Origin: JAQBQH01 sp035607415
GTDB taxonomy: Bacteria; Myxococcota_A; Polyangia; Palsa-1104
Assembly (NCBI GenBank): GCA_035607415.1
Contig: DATNAQ010000031.1
Span: forward strand, 90,313 to 154,312
Reading direction: 5' to 3'
Length of the DNA stretch: 64,000 nt
The notes under the pieces were generated by a model. It had not been told where the DNA came from. It made no database searches and worked only from the letters and a program-made list of their open reading frames with translations. The position numbers were made by a program, and so were the translations under genes. Position 1 is the first letter of the stretch. The number at the start of each line of letters is the position of its first letter. Shown here piece after piece: positions 38,491-47,755 of the stretch.

Positions 38491-39485
38491 TGCCGAGCAC
38501 CGAGTGGAAGGAAATCGTCGCGGCCGACGAGAAGGAGCGGTTCGCCGGCTACGCGGCCGAGGTGGCCGCGATCCAGAAGGCGCGCGCGGCCAAGGACGGC
38601 GGCGTCACGCGCGGGTTTCATCCGAAGATGCTGGCCGGCGTGCGCGCCGAGCTCGAGGTGCTCGACGGGCTGCCGGAGCATGCTCGCCACGGGCTGTTCG
38701 CGAAGCCGAAGAAGTACGACGCGTGGGTGCGCTTCTCGAACGGATCGATCCGCGTGCAGGACGATCGCAAAGGCGACGTGCGCGGCATGGCGGTCAAGGT
38801 GCTCGGCGTGCCGGGCAAGAAGGTGATCGCGGCGCTGGCGGATGCGCAGACGCAGGATCTGTCGATGATCCACGTGCCGAAGCTGGAGTTTCGCAACGCG
38901 GCCGAGTTCATGTGGTTCGTCGGGGTGGCGCAGAAGCCGCTGACGCTGTTGCCGCGGCTCGTCGGGCGCTTCGGGTTGCCGCGGACGCTGCGCCTGTTGC
39001 GGTCGCTGTCCAAGGGGACGTTGAAGTCGATTCCGACGTTGGCGGGCGAGCAGTTCTGGAGCCCGATGGCGATTCAGCTGGGGCCGTACGCGGTGCGCTA
39101 CTCGGCGCGGCCGGTGGCGCCGCCGCCGGCGCCGGCGAAGTCGAAGTCGCCGCACTATCTCGGCGAGGATCTGGCGGCGCGGCTGCGCGAGGGCGCGATC
39201 GTGTACGAGATCGAAGTGCGCTTCTTCGAGGACGAGGCGTCGACGCCGATCGAGGACACGTCGGTGGAGTGGAAGACGCCGGCGGTGGTGGTGGCGCGGT
39301 TGACGCTGGTGCGCCAGGACGTGGCGGGCGCGGAGGGGAAGGCGCTGGCGGAGAAGATAGAAGCGGCGTCGTTCAACCCGTGGCACGCGCTGGAGGCGCA
39401 TCGGCCGCTGGGGGACATGATGCGCGCGCGGGATCCGGCGTATCTGGCGAGCACGACGGCGCGCGGGGCGGCGGGCGAGCCGTAG
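38487..39485 (+). CDS. Catalase-like heme protein
   Basis: A 332-residue divergent member of the catalase superfamily, far shorter than classical catalases (about 480 and more). Recognisable parts are VTRGFHPKMLAGVRAEL (proximal to the usual distal-His region), KKYDAWVRFSNGS, KGDVRGMAVKVLGV and FWSPMAIQLGPYAVRYSARP, where the heme-ligand Tyr would lie. Small catalase-related proteins may act as peroxidases or allene-oxide-synthase-like enzymes; activity cannot be decided. It is translationally coupled to the glycosylase gene (ATGA). A 17-bp tandem repeat follows the stop. Confidence 0.82.
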   Translation: MMPSTEWKEIVAADEKERFAGYAAEVAAIQKARAAKDGGVTRGFHPKMLAGVRAELEVLDGLPEHARHGLFAKPKKYDAWVRFSNGSIRVQDDRKGDVRGMAVKVLGVPGKKVIAALADAQTQDLSMIHVPKLEFRNAAEFMWFVGVAQKPLTLLPRLVGRFGLPRTLRLLRSLSKGTLKSIPTLAGEQFWSPMAIQLGPYAVRYSARPVAPPPAPAKSKSPHYLGEDLAARLREGAIVYEIEVRFFEDEASTPIEDTSVEWKTPAVVVARLTLVRQDVAGAEGKALAEKIEAASFNPWHALEAHRPLGDMMRARDPAYLASTTARGAAGEP

Positions 39486-39519
39486 CGACGGGGACGTCGG
39501 CGCGACGGGGGCGTCGGCG
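39486..39519. repeat. 17-bp tandem direct repeat, two copies, after the catalase-like stop
   Basis: CGACGGGGACGTCGGCG at 39486-39502 is followed at once by a copy with one A-to-G change at 39503-39519. The remaining bases to the convergent stop at 39659 show no gene, tRNA or convincing terminator. Confidence 0.8.
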
Positions 39520-39658
39520 CGTGGTTGGCGGCGCGTCGGTCAGCGGCGTGAGCCCGGCGCGCGCGGCGTGACATGTTACCGCCGATCGTCACAACGGCCC
39601 TGGTACCACCGGCCTCCGTGGGCGAGGCAGGTATCGATGCGCCACTCGCGCACGACCG

Positions 39659-40486
39659 TCAATGCGTCCCGGCGACGAGCGGCAGCTCCACCACGAACCG
39701 CTCGCCCTGCCCCACCCTCGCCGACGCCGACAAGCGCCCGCCGTGCGCCCGCGCCACCTGACTCGCGACCTGCAGCGCCAACGTCGTCCCCGGCGTTCCC
39801 CCCGGCTCCGCCACGCCATACGCCACCGCCGGCAGCCGCTCCAGCGCATCGGCGATCTCCCCCGCCCCGCCGCTGTCGATCTCCACGAACGCCGACTCCT
39901 CGTCCGACGACACCGTCACGACCATCGAGTCCTGCGCCCCCACGTCCCGCCGCACCACCCACAAGAGCACCCGCAGCCCCGTCGCCAGCCGCGCGCGATC
40001 CGCCCACAGCCGCGTCGGCGACGCCCGCAGAATCACCGACGGCCCGCGGTCCGAGAACGGCGGCTGCGCCACGATCTCGCGCACCAGCTCCGCCAGATCC
40101 AGCTCCGCGCGCTCGCGCTCGTCGATCGGCGCCGGCACGCGTCCGAGCTCGCTCACCAGCTCGCGCAGCTGATCGATCTCGCGCACCAGCCCGGCCACGC
40201 GATCGGGCGTGGCGCTCCACGAATCGAGCCCGGCCATGCGCCCGCGCAAGGTGACGAGCGGCGCATCGAGCTCCTGCGCGGCCACGGCGAAGAAGCGGTC
40301 GCGCCGCTCCACGGCCGTCCGCTCGCTCGCCCGCGCCCGCGCCAGGCGCGCGCGCATCGCCAGATACACCAACACCAACAGGCCGGCCAACAGCCCGAGC
40401 GCGCCCCAACTGCACGCGACGGCTACAGAGCTCACGCCCGTATACATCGCAAACCCCGTGCCTCGGGCGGTTGCCGCTTGAGGCAT
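39659..40486 (-). CDS. Membrane histidine-kinase homologue lacking the phospho-accepting His
   Basis: A 275-residue protein: one membrane helix (about 25-45), a dimerisation/phosphoacceptor-like helix pair and a degenerate ATPase domain. In the helix where kinases read F-x-x-x-x-S-H-E-L-R-T-P-L, this protein has FFAVAAQELDAPL with Gln71 in place of His. The N-box Asn region (RLATGLRVLLWVVRRDV) lacks the Asn, while the G1 box (IDSGGAGEI) and a G2-like GTTLALQVA remain. It is therefore probably a non-phosphorylating sensor or scaffold. No response regulator is adjacent. The ATG at 40486 is used; one at 40447 is possible. Confidence 0.8.
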   Translation of the reverse strand: MPQAATARGTGFAMYTGVSSVAVACSWGALGLLAGLLVLVYLAMRARLARARASERTAVERRDRFFAVAAQELDAPLVTLRGRMAGLDSWSATPDRVAGLVREIDQLRELVSELGRVPAPIDERERAELDLAELVREIVAQPPFSDRGPSVILRASPTRLWADRARLATGLRVLLWVVRRDVGAQDSMVVTVSSDEESAFVEIDSGGAGEIADALERLPAVAYGVAEPGGTPGTTLALQVASQVARAHGGRLSASARVGQGERFVVELPLVAGTH

Positions 40487-40505
40487 CGGCGACCGCTCCT
40501 ACATT
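40478..40505 (+). promoter_or_regulatory. Candidate promoter of the CLC gene
   Basis: TTGAGG, 16 bases, TACATT, ending 4 bases before the ATG at 40510. Hexamers match 4 of 6 each. The transcript would start at or just after the first ATG, so the second ATG (40513) or leaderless initiation should be considered. Confidence 0.35.
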
Positions 40506-40509
40506 CACT

Positions 40510-42303
40510 ATGATGACATCTGCGCCGCCGCTTGCGCCGCGCGCACCCAAGCCGCGGCTGGCGCGCGTGTTCCACGACACGCTCGGCGGGTACCTGCGCG
40601 AGCTGTCACCCCCGTCGCGGCGCTTCTGGATCCTGGTGCCGCTGGTCGGCCTCATCGCCGGCGTCGGCGCCGTCGCCGGCGTGCACTTCATGCAGCTCGT
40701 GCAGTCGCTGGCTTGGCACGGCCACGGCTCGCTCCTCGACGTCACGCAGGCGGCACCGGCGTGGCGCCGCGTGGTCGTGCCGATCGGCGCCGGCGTCATC
40801 ATCGTGCTCGTCTCGCTCGTGCTCGGCCCCGCCGCCGAAGGGCACGGCTCGTCGGAGATCCTGGAGTCGATCTGGGTGCGCTCGGGCCGCATGAAGCTGC
40901 GCGCCGCGCTCGCCCGCGGCTTCCTCACGCTCGTCGCCGTCGCCATGGGCGCCTCGGTCGGTCGCGAAGGCGCGCTCATCTACTTCGGCGCCGCCGCCGC
41001 CAGCTGGCTCGGACGCCGCGCCAACGTCGACGCCGATCAGCTCAAGCTGCTGGTCGCGTGCGGCGCCTCGGCCGGTATCGCCGCCGCCTACAACACGCCC
41101 ATCGGCGGCGCGCTCTTCGGCCTCGAGGTGTTCCTCGGCGGCCTGTCGCTCGAGCTCTACGGCCCCATCATCTTCTCCACCGTCTCGGCGACGCTGATCT
41201 CGCGCGCGCTGCTCGAGGATCATCCGTCGTACGTCATCCCGCCCTACAAGCTGGAGAATGCGCGCGAGCTCATCCTCTACCTCGTGCTCGGCGCGCTCGT
41301 CGGCGTGGTCTCGGCGCTGTTCGTGCGCACCGTCGAGACGACGTCGGAGTGGTCACACCGCATGAACAAGCGCGTGCGGCGCGTCCTACCGATCGTGTCG
41401 CTGGCGGTGCTCGGCGTCGCCGGCATCTTCTACCCACAGCTCTACGGCAACGGCTACGACACGGTGAACATGGCGCTCGTCGGGGCGCTGCCGCTGGTCC
41501 TCATCCTCACGCTGCCGCTGCTCAAGCTCGCGGTCTCGGCGTTGTGCGCGTCGTCGGGCGTGCCGGGCGGGCTGTTCACGCCGTCGCTCTACGTCGGCGC
41601 GCTCACGGGCGGCGCCTTCGGCAGCCTCGCGCACTGGCTGTGGCCCCACGTGGTGCCGTCGACGGGCGGCTACGTGCTCGTCGGCATGGCCGCGATCCTC
41701 GCCGGCTCGACGCACGCGACCATGGCCGCCGCGCTCATGCTGTTCGAGATGACCGGCAGCTACGGCGTGATCCTGCCGCTGCTCGCCGCCTGCGTCGTCT
41801 CGGCGGTGGTCAGCCGCGCGCTCACGCCCGAGTCGATCTACACGGCGCCGCTCAAGCGCAAGGGCGTCGAGCTGCCGCGCATCACCAGACCGGCGTGGAT
41901 GCAGCGCACCGGCGTGCGCTCGCTGGTGCGCGCCGACGCGCCCAAGGTCGGACCCGAGACGCGGCTCGCCGACGTCGTCACCAAGATGGCGACGATGGCC
42001 GAGGGCGACGACCTGTTCGTCGTCGGCGCCGGCGGCGAGCTGCTCGGCATGATCACGCTCGAGGCGCTGCGCGAGGTGCTGGCCGATCTGCCCGATCTCG
42101 ATCTCGTCGTCGCCGCCGACGTGATGGAGCGCGCCGGCGCCGTCTCCGTCGACGCCTCCTTGTGGGAAGCGACGCGCCGCGCGCTCGCCGCCGAGTCGAC
42201 GCGCCTGCCGGTGATCTCGCCGCGCGAGGGCAACCGCTTCGTCGGCACGCTCGCCATCCCCGACGTGCTCGCCGCCGCGCGCCGCGCCGACACGCTCAGC
42301 TAG
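40510..42303 (+). CDS. CLC-family chloride channel/transporter with C-terminal CBS pair
   Basis: A 597-residue membrane protein. The selectivity segments are GHGSSEI (in place of GSGIP), GREGALIYFG with the gating Glu at residue 153, and GGLFTPSLYVGA. The proton-Glu position of exchangers (second Glu of IEE in E. coli ClcA) reads Val in GLEVFLGG, which could favour channel-like transport; this is inferred from alignment by eye. Residues about 470-590 form two CBS modules that usually bind adenine nucleotides. Its end overlaps the convergent metG by 8 bases. Confidence 0.93.
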   Translation: MMTSAPPLAPRAPKPRLARVFHDTLGGYLRELSPPSRRFWILVPLVGLIAGVGAVAGVHFMQLVQSLAWHGHGSLLDVTQAAPAWRRVVVPIGAGVIIVLVSLVLGPAAEGHGSSEILESIWVRSGRMKLRAALARGFLTLVAVAMGASVGREGALIYFGAAAASWLGRRANVDADQLKLLVACGASAGIAAAYNTPIGGALFGLEVFLGGLSLELYGPIIFSTVSATLISRALLEDHPSYVIPPYKLENARELILYLVLGALVGVVSALFVRTVETTSEWSHRMNKRVRRVLPIVSLAVLGVAGIFYPQLYGNGYDTVNMALVGALPLVLILTLPLLKLAVSALCASSGVPGGLFTPSLYVGALTGGAFGSLAHWLWPHVVPSTGGYVLVGMAAILAGSTHATMAAALMLFEMTGSYGVILPLLAACVVSAVVSRALTPESIYTAPLKRKGVELPRITRPAWMQRTGVRSLVRADAPKVGPETRLADVVTKMATMAEGDDLFVVGAGGELLGMITLEALREVLADLPDLDLVVAADVMERAGAVSVDASLWEATRRALAAESTRLPVISPREGNRFVGTLAIPDVLAAARRADTLS

Positions 42304-44218
42304 CGACGGGCGGGAAGTAGACGCCCTTGGCGCCGAGCTCGTGGCCGGCGGGAAGGCCGGTGCCGAGCTCGTCGATGCGGAAGACGTCGGCGGGCAGGCG
42401 CAGCGACTCGCGCAGCCGCTCCATCGTCGCCGGCACGAACGGATAGAGCATGATCATGAGGTTCTTGAGCACGTAGAACGCCGAGTAGAGCGCGTTGCGC
42501 CGCCCCTCCTCCGGATGACGATCGTCGTGCGGCTTGTACTGCGTGAACAAGCTGTTGATGGTGCGCGCGTAGTTCTCGAGGTCGAAGAGCAGCGTCGGCC
42601 AGTCGGCGCGCTCCATCGCGCGCACGTAGCGCTGCACGATGCGCGCGGTGTCGGCCACCACCTTGTCGAGCAGCACGCCGTCGGGGACGCGGCCGCCGAA
42701 CTTCGAGTGCGCCGCCGAGATCGGGCGCTCGAAGGCCGCGTTCATCGGTCCGGCGAGGAAGGCGTTGCGCTCGTCGAGCGTGTCGAACTCGAAGTTCGAC
42801 TGCTTCTCGGGCAGCCCGAGGAGCGCGAGGAAGTAGCGGATCTGATCGGGGTCGTACTTTTTTTCGTCGAGCAGCTGGTCGGCGGTCACGAAGTTGCCGC
42901 GCGACTTCGACATCTTCTCGCCGCCGACGGTGAGGTGGAAGCAGCTGAAGACGTCGGTGAGCGTCAGGTCGCCGCGCGCCGGCGCGCGGTGCGGATCGTC
43001 CTGCGTGCCGAGCCACATCGCGCCCTGCATGAGCACGTAGAAGAAGACGTTGTCCTGCCCGAGGAACTGGCAGATGCGCGCCTCGGGATCGCGCCAGAAC
43101 TCGTCGGCGCGCGCAGGATCTTCGCCGCGCTTCGCCAGCGCCACCTGACTGAACGAGACCGGCGCGATCAGCGAATCGGGCCAGACGTAGAGCGTCTTGC
43201 CGGCGAGCTCGCCGTCGAATTCGGGCGGCAGCGGAATGCCCCAGCTGACGTCGCGGGTGATGGCGCGATGCGCCCAGTCGTCGGCGAGCTCGCTCTCGAT
43301 GCCGTTGCCGTCGAGGACGCCGCGCGCCTCGTCGAGCGCGCGACGGTCGGCGAACTGCAACACCACCTTCTTGCCGAGAGCGTACTTGCTCTTGTGCGCG
43401 GGCAGCGCGGGCTTGAGGAGCTTATAGGCCGCCTCGTGCGCGCCGTCGAAGCGCAGCGCCGGCAACAGGTAGCCGAGCACGTCGGTGTAGAGCGTCGGGC
43501 GCCACGTCTTCTTCTTGCCCTCGGCCCACACGCGCAGCGTCTCCGAGACCGCGCCCATGTCGAGCCACAGGTGCGTGGTATCGCGCATGACCGGCACCGC
43601 GTCGGACAACGTCGAGCGCGGCGAGCCCAGCGCCGTCGGCGCGTACTGCTTGCCGCAGCGGTTGCATTCGTCGGAGAACGCGTCGTCGTTGTCGCACTTC
43701 GGGTTGGGGCATTTGCCGCGCACGAGCCGATCGGGCAAGAAGCGGCCGAGCGTGGGATCGAACCACTGCTGCGTGGTGCGCTTCGCGAGGAGCCCGTGGT
43801 CGCGCAGCCGGCGCAGGAACCAATGCGCGTTGGCGACGTGCGTGGGAAACGTGTCGGGCCGCGACGTGCCGCTATAGACGTCGAGGGCGATGTGATAGCG
43901 CGCGAGCGAGCGCGCCTGCTGATCGTGGATGTCGTCGATGAAGTCGCGGATCGGCTTCCCGGCGGCGAGCGCGGCGACTTCGCTGGTCGAGCCGTGGTCG
44001 TCGGTGCCGCAGACGAAGAGCACGTTCTGCCGGCCGATGACGAGCCCGAGCCAGCGCGCATGGATGTCGGCGGGCACGTGCGCGCCGGCGAGGTGCCCGA
44101 GGTGCAGCGGGCCGTTCGCGTAGGGCATGCCGGCGGTGACCACGGCGCGGCGCGGGCGCGGCACGCGCGCCAGGATCGACGGCACGTCCGTCGGCGGTGC
44201 GTGGGGAGCCGAGGCCAT
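42296..44218 (-). CDS. metG: Methionyl-tRNA synthetase
   Basis: A 640-residue class I aminoacyl-tRNA synthetase. The HIGH motif appears as HLGH in PYANGPLHLGHLAGAHV, the KMSKS loop is EKMSKSRGNFV, and a four-Cys zinc knuckle is in CPNPKCDNDD followed by CNRCGK. The catalytic domain and anticodon-binding helical domain are complete. No C-terminal tRNA-binding (EMAP-II-like) domain is present. The ATG at 44218 is preferred over one six codons upstream. Confidence 0.95.
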   Translation of the reverse strand: MASAPHAPPTDVPSILARVPRPRRAVVTAGMPYANGPLHLGHLAGAHVPADIHARWLGLVIGRQNVLFVCGTDDHGSTSEVAALAAGKPIRDFIDDIHDQQARSLARYHIALDVYSGTSRPDTFPTHVANAHWFLRRLRDHGLLAKRTTQQWFDPTLGRFLPDRLVRGKCPNPKCDNDDAFSDECNRCGKQYAPTALGSPRSTLSDAVPVMRDTTHLWLDMGAVSETLRVWAEGKKKTWRPTLYTDVLGYLLPALRFDGAHEAAYKLLKPALPAHKSKYALGKKVVLQFADRRALDEARGVLDGNGIESELADDWAHRAITRDVSWGIPLPPEFDGELAGKTLYVWPDSLIAPVSFSQVALAKRGEDPARADEFWRDPEARICQFLGQDNVFFYVLMQGAMWLGTQDDPHRAPARGDLTLTDVFSCFHLTVGGEKMSKSRGNFVTADQLLDEKKYDPDQIRYFLALLGLPEKQSNFEFDTLDERNAFLAGPMNAAFERPISAAHSKFGGRVPDGVLLDKVVADTARIVQRYVRAMERADWPTLLFDLENYARTINSLFTQYKPHDDRHPEEGRRNALYSAFYVLKNLMIMLYPFVPATMERLRESLRLPADVFRIDELGTGLPAGHELGAKGVYFPPVAS

Positions 44219-44275
44219 CCCCCGAGGGTACCGCAATCGCCGCGCGATTCGGCGCGCGCCCGTTGGGGACAGTGC

Positions 44276-45775
44276 CTAGTCGTAGCGGCGCGTGAGCGGC
44301 CAGATCTCGGCGACCGGCACGCGCGGGTGGCGCGACACGTAGACCGGCAGCTCGTCCTCGTACGGCATCACCCACGGGTTCGGCGGCAGCCGCGCCGCTT
44401 CGCGCACGTCGTCGAACGTCTTTTCGAGATCGCGCTTGCGCTCACCGACGGAGATGACGATGTCGCCCGTCGGCGGGCCCCACATCCAGTAGGCGTTGTG
44501 CCCGCTCGTCGCCGGCGGCAGGCCGTCGCGCGCGCCGAACAGGTCGAGCGCGCCCGCCTCGCCGTAGTTGTGGGTGTACAGCGATGCGCGTCGCCGCTCC
44601 TCGGGCGGCAGCGACCAATAGACGCGCGCCACCGCCGCCTCCAGCTCGGGCCAGCCGTGCTCGTCGGAGAAGATCTGCGACAGCGGGCGATAGTCGAGCC
44701 GCTCGGTGTGCGGCGGATCGAAGTGCAGCGCCATCTGGTAGCCGAGCAGCGACGGCACCGACAAGACGGGCAGCGCCAGCGGCAGCGTCACGAGGCCGCC
44801 CGCCGCCAGCACGCCGAGCGCGAGCGCGCGCGACCACACGCGCTCGAGCAGCGACTCGATCGCCACGCCGCCCGCGGCGAACAGCAGCGGATAGAGCGAC
44901 GCGAGATAGTAGATCTTGCCGTGACCCGCGATCACGATCCCCGCCGCCACCAGCGCCGCGACGCCGAGCGGCCGCAGCCGCGGCACGCGCAACAGCTGCC
45001 ACAGCCCGAGCATCCACACCGGCGCCGCCAGCGGATGCAACAGCTCGAGCTGCCCGACGAAGAACCCGAGCGGCGACACCGGCTCGTTCTTGTAGAGCCG
45101 CCCGTTGCGCAGAAGCTCGAGCATCGGCCAGCCGTGGCCGATCTGCCACGCCACCTGCGGCAGCACGATCAGCGCCGCCAGCGCCATCGCCGCCACGAAC
45201 CAGCGCGTCGCCAGCAGGCGCCGCTGCTTCGTCGCCGCCAGGCCGACGACGAGCGCGATCGCGAAGAACGCGACCGAGTGCTTGTCGAGGAGGCCCACGC
45301 CGATGATCGCGCCGCCGAGCACCCAGAGCCGCGCATCGGCGCCGTCGACGATCGCGAGCACCACCAGCGCCGCGCCGAGCCACACCAGCGGCTCGAACGC
45401 GTTCATCGTCAGGAGATGCCCGAAGGCGAGGAAGATCGGCGCCAGCGCCGTCGCCGTCGCCGCCATCGCCTGCGCGAAGGCTCCGCCGCCCATGCGCCGC
45501 GCCGCGTGCGCCACGAGCAGCACCAGCGCCGCATGCGCCAGCGCCGCCGGCAGGCGGAACAGATAGAGCGACTGGCCGATCGAAAAGATCCGCGCCATCA
45601 GCGCGATCAACGGCGGCTGATCGACATAGCCCCACGCCAGGTGGTGCCCGCACGCCACGAAGTACAGCTCGTCGCGAAACCAGCCGTAGCGCCCGCTCGT
45701 CGCCACGTGCACGACCAGCACGCACGCCGCGATCGCCCACGCCCACGAGCTCAGCCGTCGCGTCGACGCGTCCAT
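44276..45775 (-). CDS. Glycosyltransferase family 39/ArnT-like membrane mannosyltransferase
   Basis: A 499-residue polytopic inner-membrane protein of the PMT_2 group, which uses polyprenyl-phosphate sugars to modify proteins or lipids. The first periplasmic loop has the catalytic acidic motif GWFRDELYFVACGHHLAWGYVDQPPL, diagnostic of the family. About ten hydrophobic helices follow, then a C-terminal extracytoplasmic segment. Donor and acceptor are unknown. The ATG at 45775 directly follows a possible GTG at 45778. Confidence 0.88.
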   Translation of the reverse strand: MDASTRRLSSWAWAIAACVLVVHVATSGRYGWFRDELYFVACGHHLAWGYVDQPPLIALMARIFSIGQSLYLFRLPAALAHAALVLLVAHAARRMGGGAFAQAMAATATALAPIFLAFGHLLTMNAFEPLVWLGAALVVLAIVDGADARLWVLGGAIIGVGLLDKHSVAFFAIALVVGLAATKQRRLLATRWFVAAMALAALIVLPQVAWQIGHGWPMLELLRNGRLYKNEPVSPLGFFVGQLELLHPLAAPVWMLGLWQLLRVPRLRPLGVAALVAAGIVIAGHGKIYYLASLYPLLFAAGGVAIESLLERVWSRALALGVLAAGGLVTLPLALPVLSVPSLLGYQMALHFDPPHTERLDYRPLSQIFSDEHGWPELEAAVARVYWSLPPEERRRASLYTHNYGEAGALDLFGARDGLPPATSGHNAYWMWGPPTGDIVISVGERKRDLEKTFDDVREAARLPPNPWVMPYEDELPVYVSRHPRVPVAEIWPLTRRYD

Positions 45776-45826
45776 CACCCGTGATGACTCAACATCGCCG
45801 CGCGCCGCGTTGTTCCGGCCCGCGCG

Positions 45827-47719
45827 CTAGTCTTCGTCTTCGTCTTTGTGCGCGCCGCCGCCCGCGTTGAGCAGCTGATACGCGCGCGCATAGCTCGGCG
45901 AGCTCGACGGCACGATCTTGATGGCCTGGTGCCAATAGGTCTTGGCCTGCGCCGGATTCGACTTCTGCACCGACGCGCCCTTGTCGGTCAGCTCCTTGGC
46001 CTTCGACTCGAGCTGCTTCAACAGGCCGCCGTCGCCGGCGCCGGCCCGCTGCGCCGCCTGCACCGCCGCGAACGCCTGCTCGTACCTGCCCTGCGAGAAC
46101 GCCTGCTGCGCCAGCGGAATCTGCAGCTTGCCGATGCGCTGCTTGAAGTAGCCGGCGTGCTGCCCGTGGCCGACGCGCCCGTCGATGGCCATGGCCGCCT
46201 CGTAGTCGCTCACCGCCGCCTGCGGGTTCTTGCCCTCGTCGCTGGCCGCCTTGTCGAGCACCGACTTCAGGTCGCGAATCTGGTTGGCGAACGCGACCGT
46301 CTTCTCCATCTGCTTGAGCGGCTGATTGCGCGACTCGAGGCGATAGAGCCGCTCGGCGTTGGCGAAGTCCTTCGCCTTGTAGGCCGCGGCCGCCTGCGCC
46401 GACGACGGCGCCTCCATCGCCTCCTTCTTGCCGAGCTTGACCGGCGCGAAGTCGTCGTCGTCCTTGATGGTCGGAACCTTCACCTTCTTCTCGTGGACCG
46501 GCTCCTTCTGCGCCGTCGCCTTCGGTTCCTTGACCGGCGGCGGCTCCTTGACCGGCGGCGGCGTCGGCTTGGCCTGCGCCACCGCGACCGGCTTCGACTC
46601 CGTCGTCGGCAGCGGCGTCGACACCACCGTGTTCGCCGGCGGCGGCGGCAGATCGACGCGCAGCTTCGGCGCCAGCGCGCGCGCATCGACGTTGCCCGGA
46701 TCGAGCGCGAGCGCCTGCTGCAGCCGCGCGCGCGCCGTGTCCGGATCCTCTTGTTGCAGCCGGCGCGCCTCTTCGACGTCCTCGGCCGCGGCCTTGGGCG
46801 CCATCTCTTTGCGCCGCCGCGCCGCATCCTCGTGCACCAGCGACGCCGAGTCGACGGCGTCGAGCGCCTTGACCGCCTCGGCATAACGATGCGCCGCGAT
46901 CGCGCGCTCCGCCGTCTGCATCGCGCCGCGCGCGTGCACCTCGAGATCGCACGCCGCCACGTAGCGCTTGGCGTCGTTCGAGTCGGGCGCCATCTGCAGC
47001 GCGTCGTTGAAGTTGATCTTGGCGCCCTCGTAATCCTTCGCCAGGAACAGCTTGAGCCCGGCGCGATACGACTGCTCCGCCTCGCTCGCCACCACCGGCG
47101 GCTTGGCCAGCGCCGTCTTGGCGATGATCACGACGAGCGAGATCAGGCAGAGCCCGCCCATCGTCGACAGCACGATCAGCCGATTCTTCGGCGACTGCAG
47201 CGGCGTGGCCAGCCCGATCGGCAGCGAGATCGAGTTCGACGCGCCGATGCCCATCGGCACCGCGCGCGGCACGTTCTCCGACGGCGTGTCGACCGGCGAC
47301 GGCGCCAGCGGATAGCCGGTGGCGATCGGCGACGAGTACGCGGACGGCGCCGGCGGCGCCGAGTACGACGGCGGCGGCGGCGAGTGCGCCTGCGCCATCT
47401 GCGGCATCGGCGGCTGCGCGCGCGCCGCGGCCTGATCGAAGCGCATGAGCGTGTTGCCGCACTCGATCTGATCGCCGTCGTTCAGGATCACCGTGTCGTG
47501 GCGCTGGCCGTTGACCAGCGTGCCGTTGCCCGAGCCGAGATCGCGCAGGCGGTAGCGCCCGTTCTCGGCGTGAATCGTGAAGTGGCGCCGCGACACCGCG
47601 ATGTCGGCGAGCACGAGATCCTGATCGGCGCCGCGCCCGATGCGTGTCTCGGGCAGGACGAGCTCGTAGGTGCGCCCGCGGTCGGCCCCCCCGATGACGT
47701 GCAGGACAGCAAGTGCCAT
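45827..47719 (-). CDS. FHA-domain protein with membrane helix and TPR-like periplasmic region
   Basis: A 630-residue protein. Residues 1-95 are an FHA domain (IGRGADQDLVL, SRRHFTIH, LGSGNGTLVNGQ). A Pro/Ser-rich linker leads to one membrane helix (LIVLSTMGGLCLISLVVIIAKTAL). Beyond it, helical repeats resemble TPRs (YRAGLKLFLAKDYEGAKINFNDALQMAPDSNDAK; later AFSQGRYEQAFAAVQAA), separated by a Lys/Pro-rich segment with VKEPPPVKEP. It probably senses phosphorylated proteins in the cytoplasm and has a scaffold outside. It is divergent from the FAH gene with only 36 bases between starts. Confidence 0.88.
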   Translation of the reverse strand: MALAVLHVIGGADRGRTYELVLPETRIGRGADQDLVLADIAVSRRHFTIHAENGRYRLRDLGSGNGTLVNGQRHDTVILNDGDQIECGNTLMRFDQAAARAQPPMPQMAQAHSPPPPSYSAPPAPSAYSSPIATGYPLAPSPVDTPSENVPRAVPMGIGASNSISLPIGLATPLQSPKNRLIVLSTMGGLCLISLVVIIAKTALAKPPVVASEAEQSYRAGLKLFLAKDYEGAKINFNDALQMAPDSNDAKRYVAACDLEVHARGAMQTAERAIAAHRYAEAVKALDAVDSASLVHEDAARRRKEMAPKAAAEDVEEARRLQQEDPDTARARLQQALALDPGNVDARALAPKLRVDLPPPPANTVVSTPLPTTESKPVAVAQAKPTPPPVKEPPPVKEPKATAQKEPVHEKKVKVPTIKDDDDFAPVKLGKKEAMEAPSSAQAAAAYKAKDFANAERLYRLESRNQPLKQMEKTVAFANQIRDLKSVLDKAASDEGKNPQAAVSDYEAAMAIDGRVGHGQHAGYFKQRIGKLQIPLAQQAFSQGRYEQAFAAVQAAQRAGAGDGGLLKQLESKAKELTDKGASVQKSNPAQAKTYWHQAIKIVPSSSPSYARAYQLLNAGGGAHKDEDED

Positions 47720-47740
47720 CGCGCGAAGTTTATCACGTGC

Positions 47741-47746
47741 TATAAG
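47741..47746 (+). promoter_or_regulatory. Possible -10 element (TATAAG) before the FAH-family gene
   Basis: TATAAG ends 9 bases before the ATG at 47756 in a 36-base divergent gap that also contains CACGTG. No good -35 is seen. Confidence 0.3.
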
Positions 47747-47755
47747 CGAAACGCC

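Noticed and set aside
39590..39612. GGCCCTGGTACCACCGGCC near the convergent ends as a terminator
   Set aside because: Only partly self-complementary and without a U-tract on either strand.
42341..45784. A 1147-codon plus-strand frame opposite metG and the GT39 gene
   Set aside because: Composition is Arg/His/Val-rich with no domain, and both opposite-strand genes have complete conserved motifs.
45848..47755. Long plus-strand frame upstream of the FAH-family protein
   Set aside because: Antisense shadow of the FHA-TPR gene; the FAH family begins at ATG 47756.
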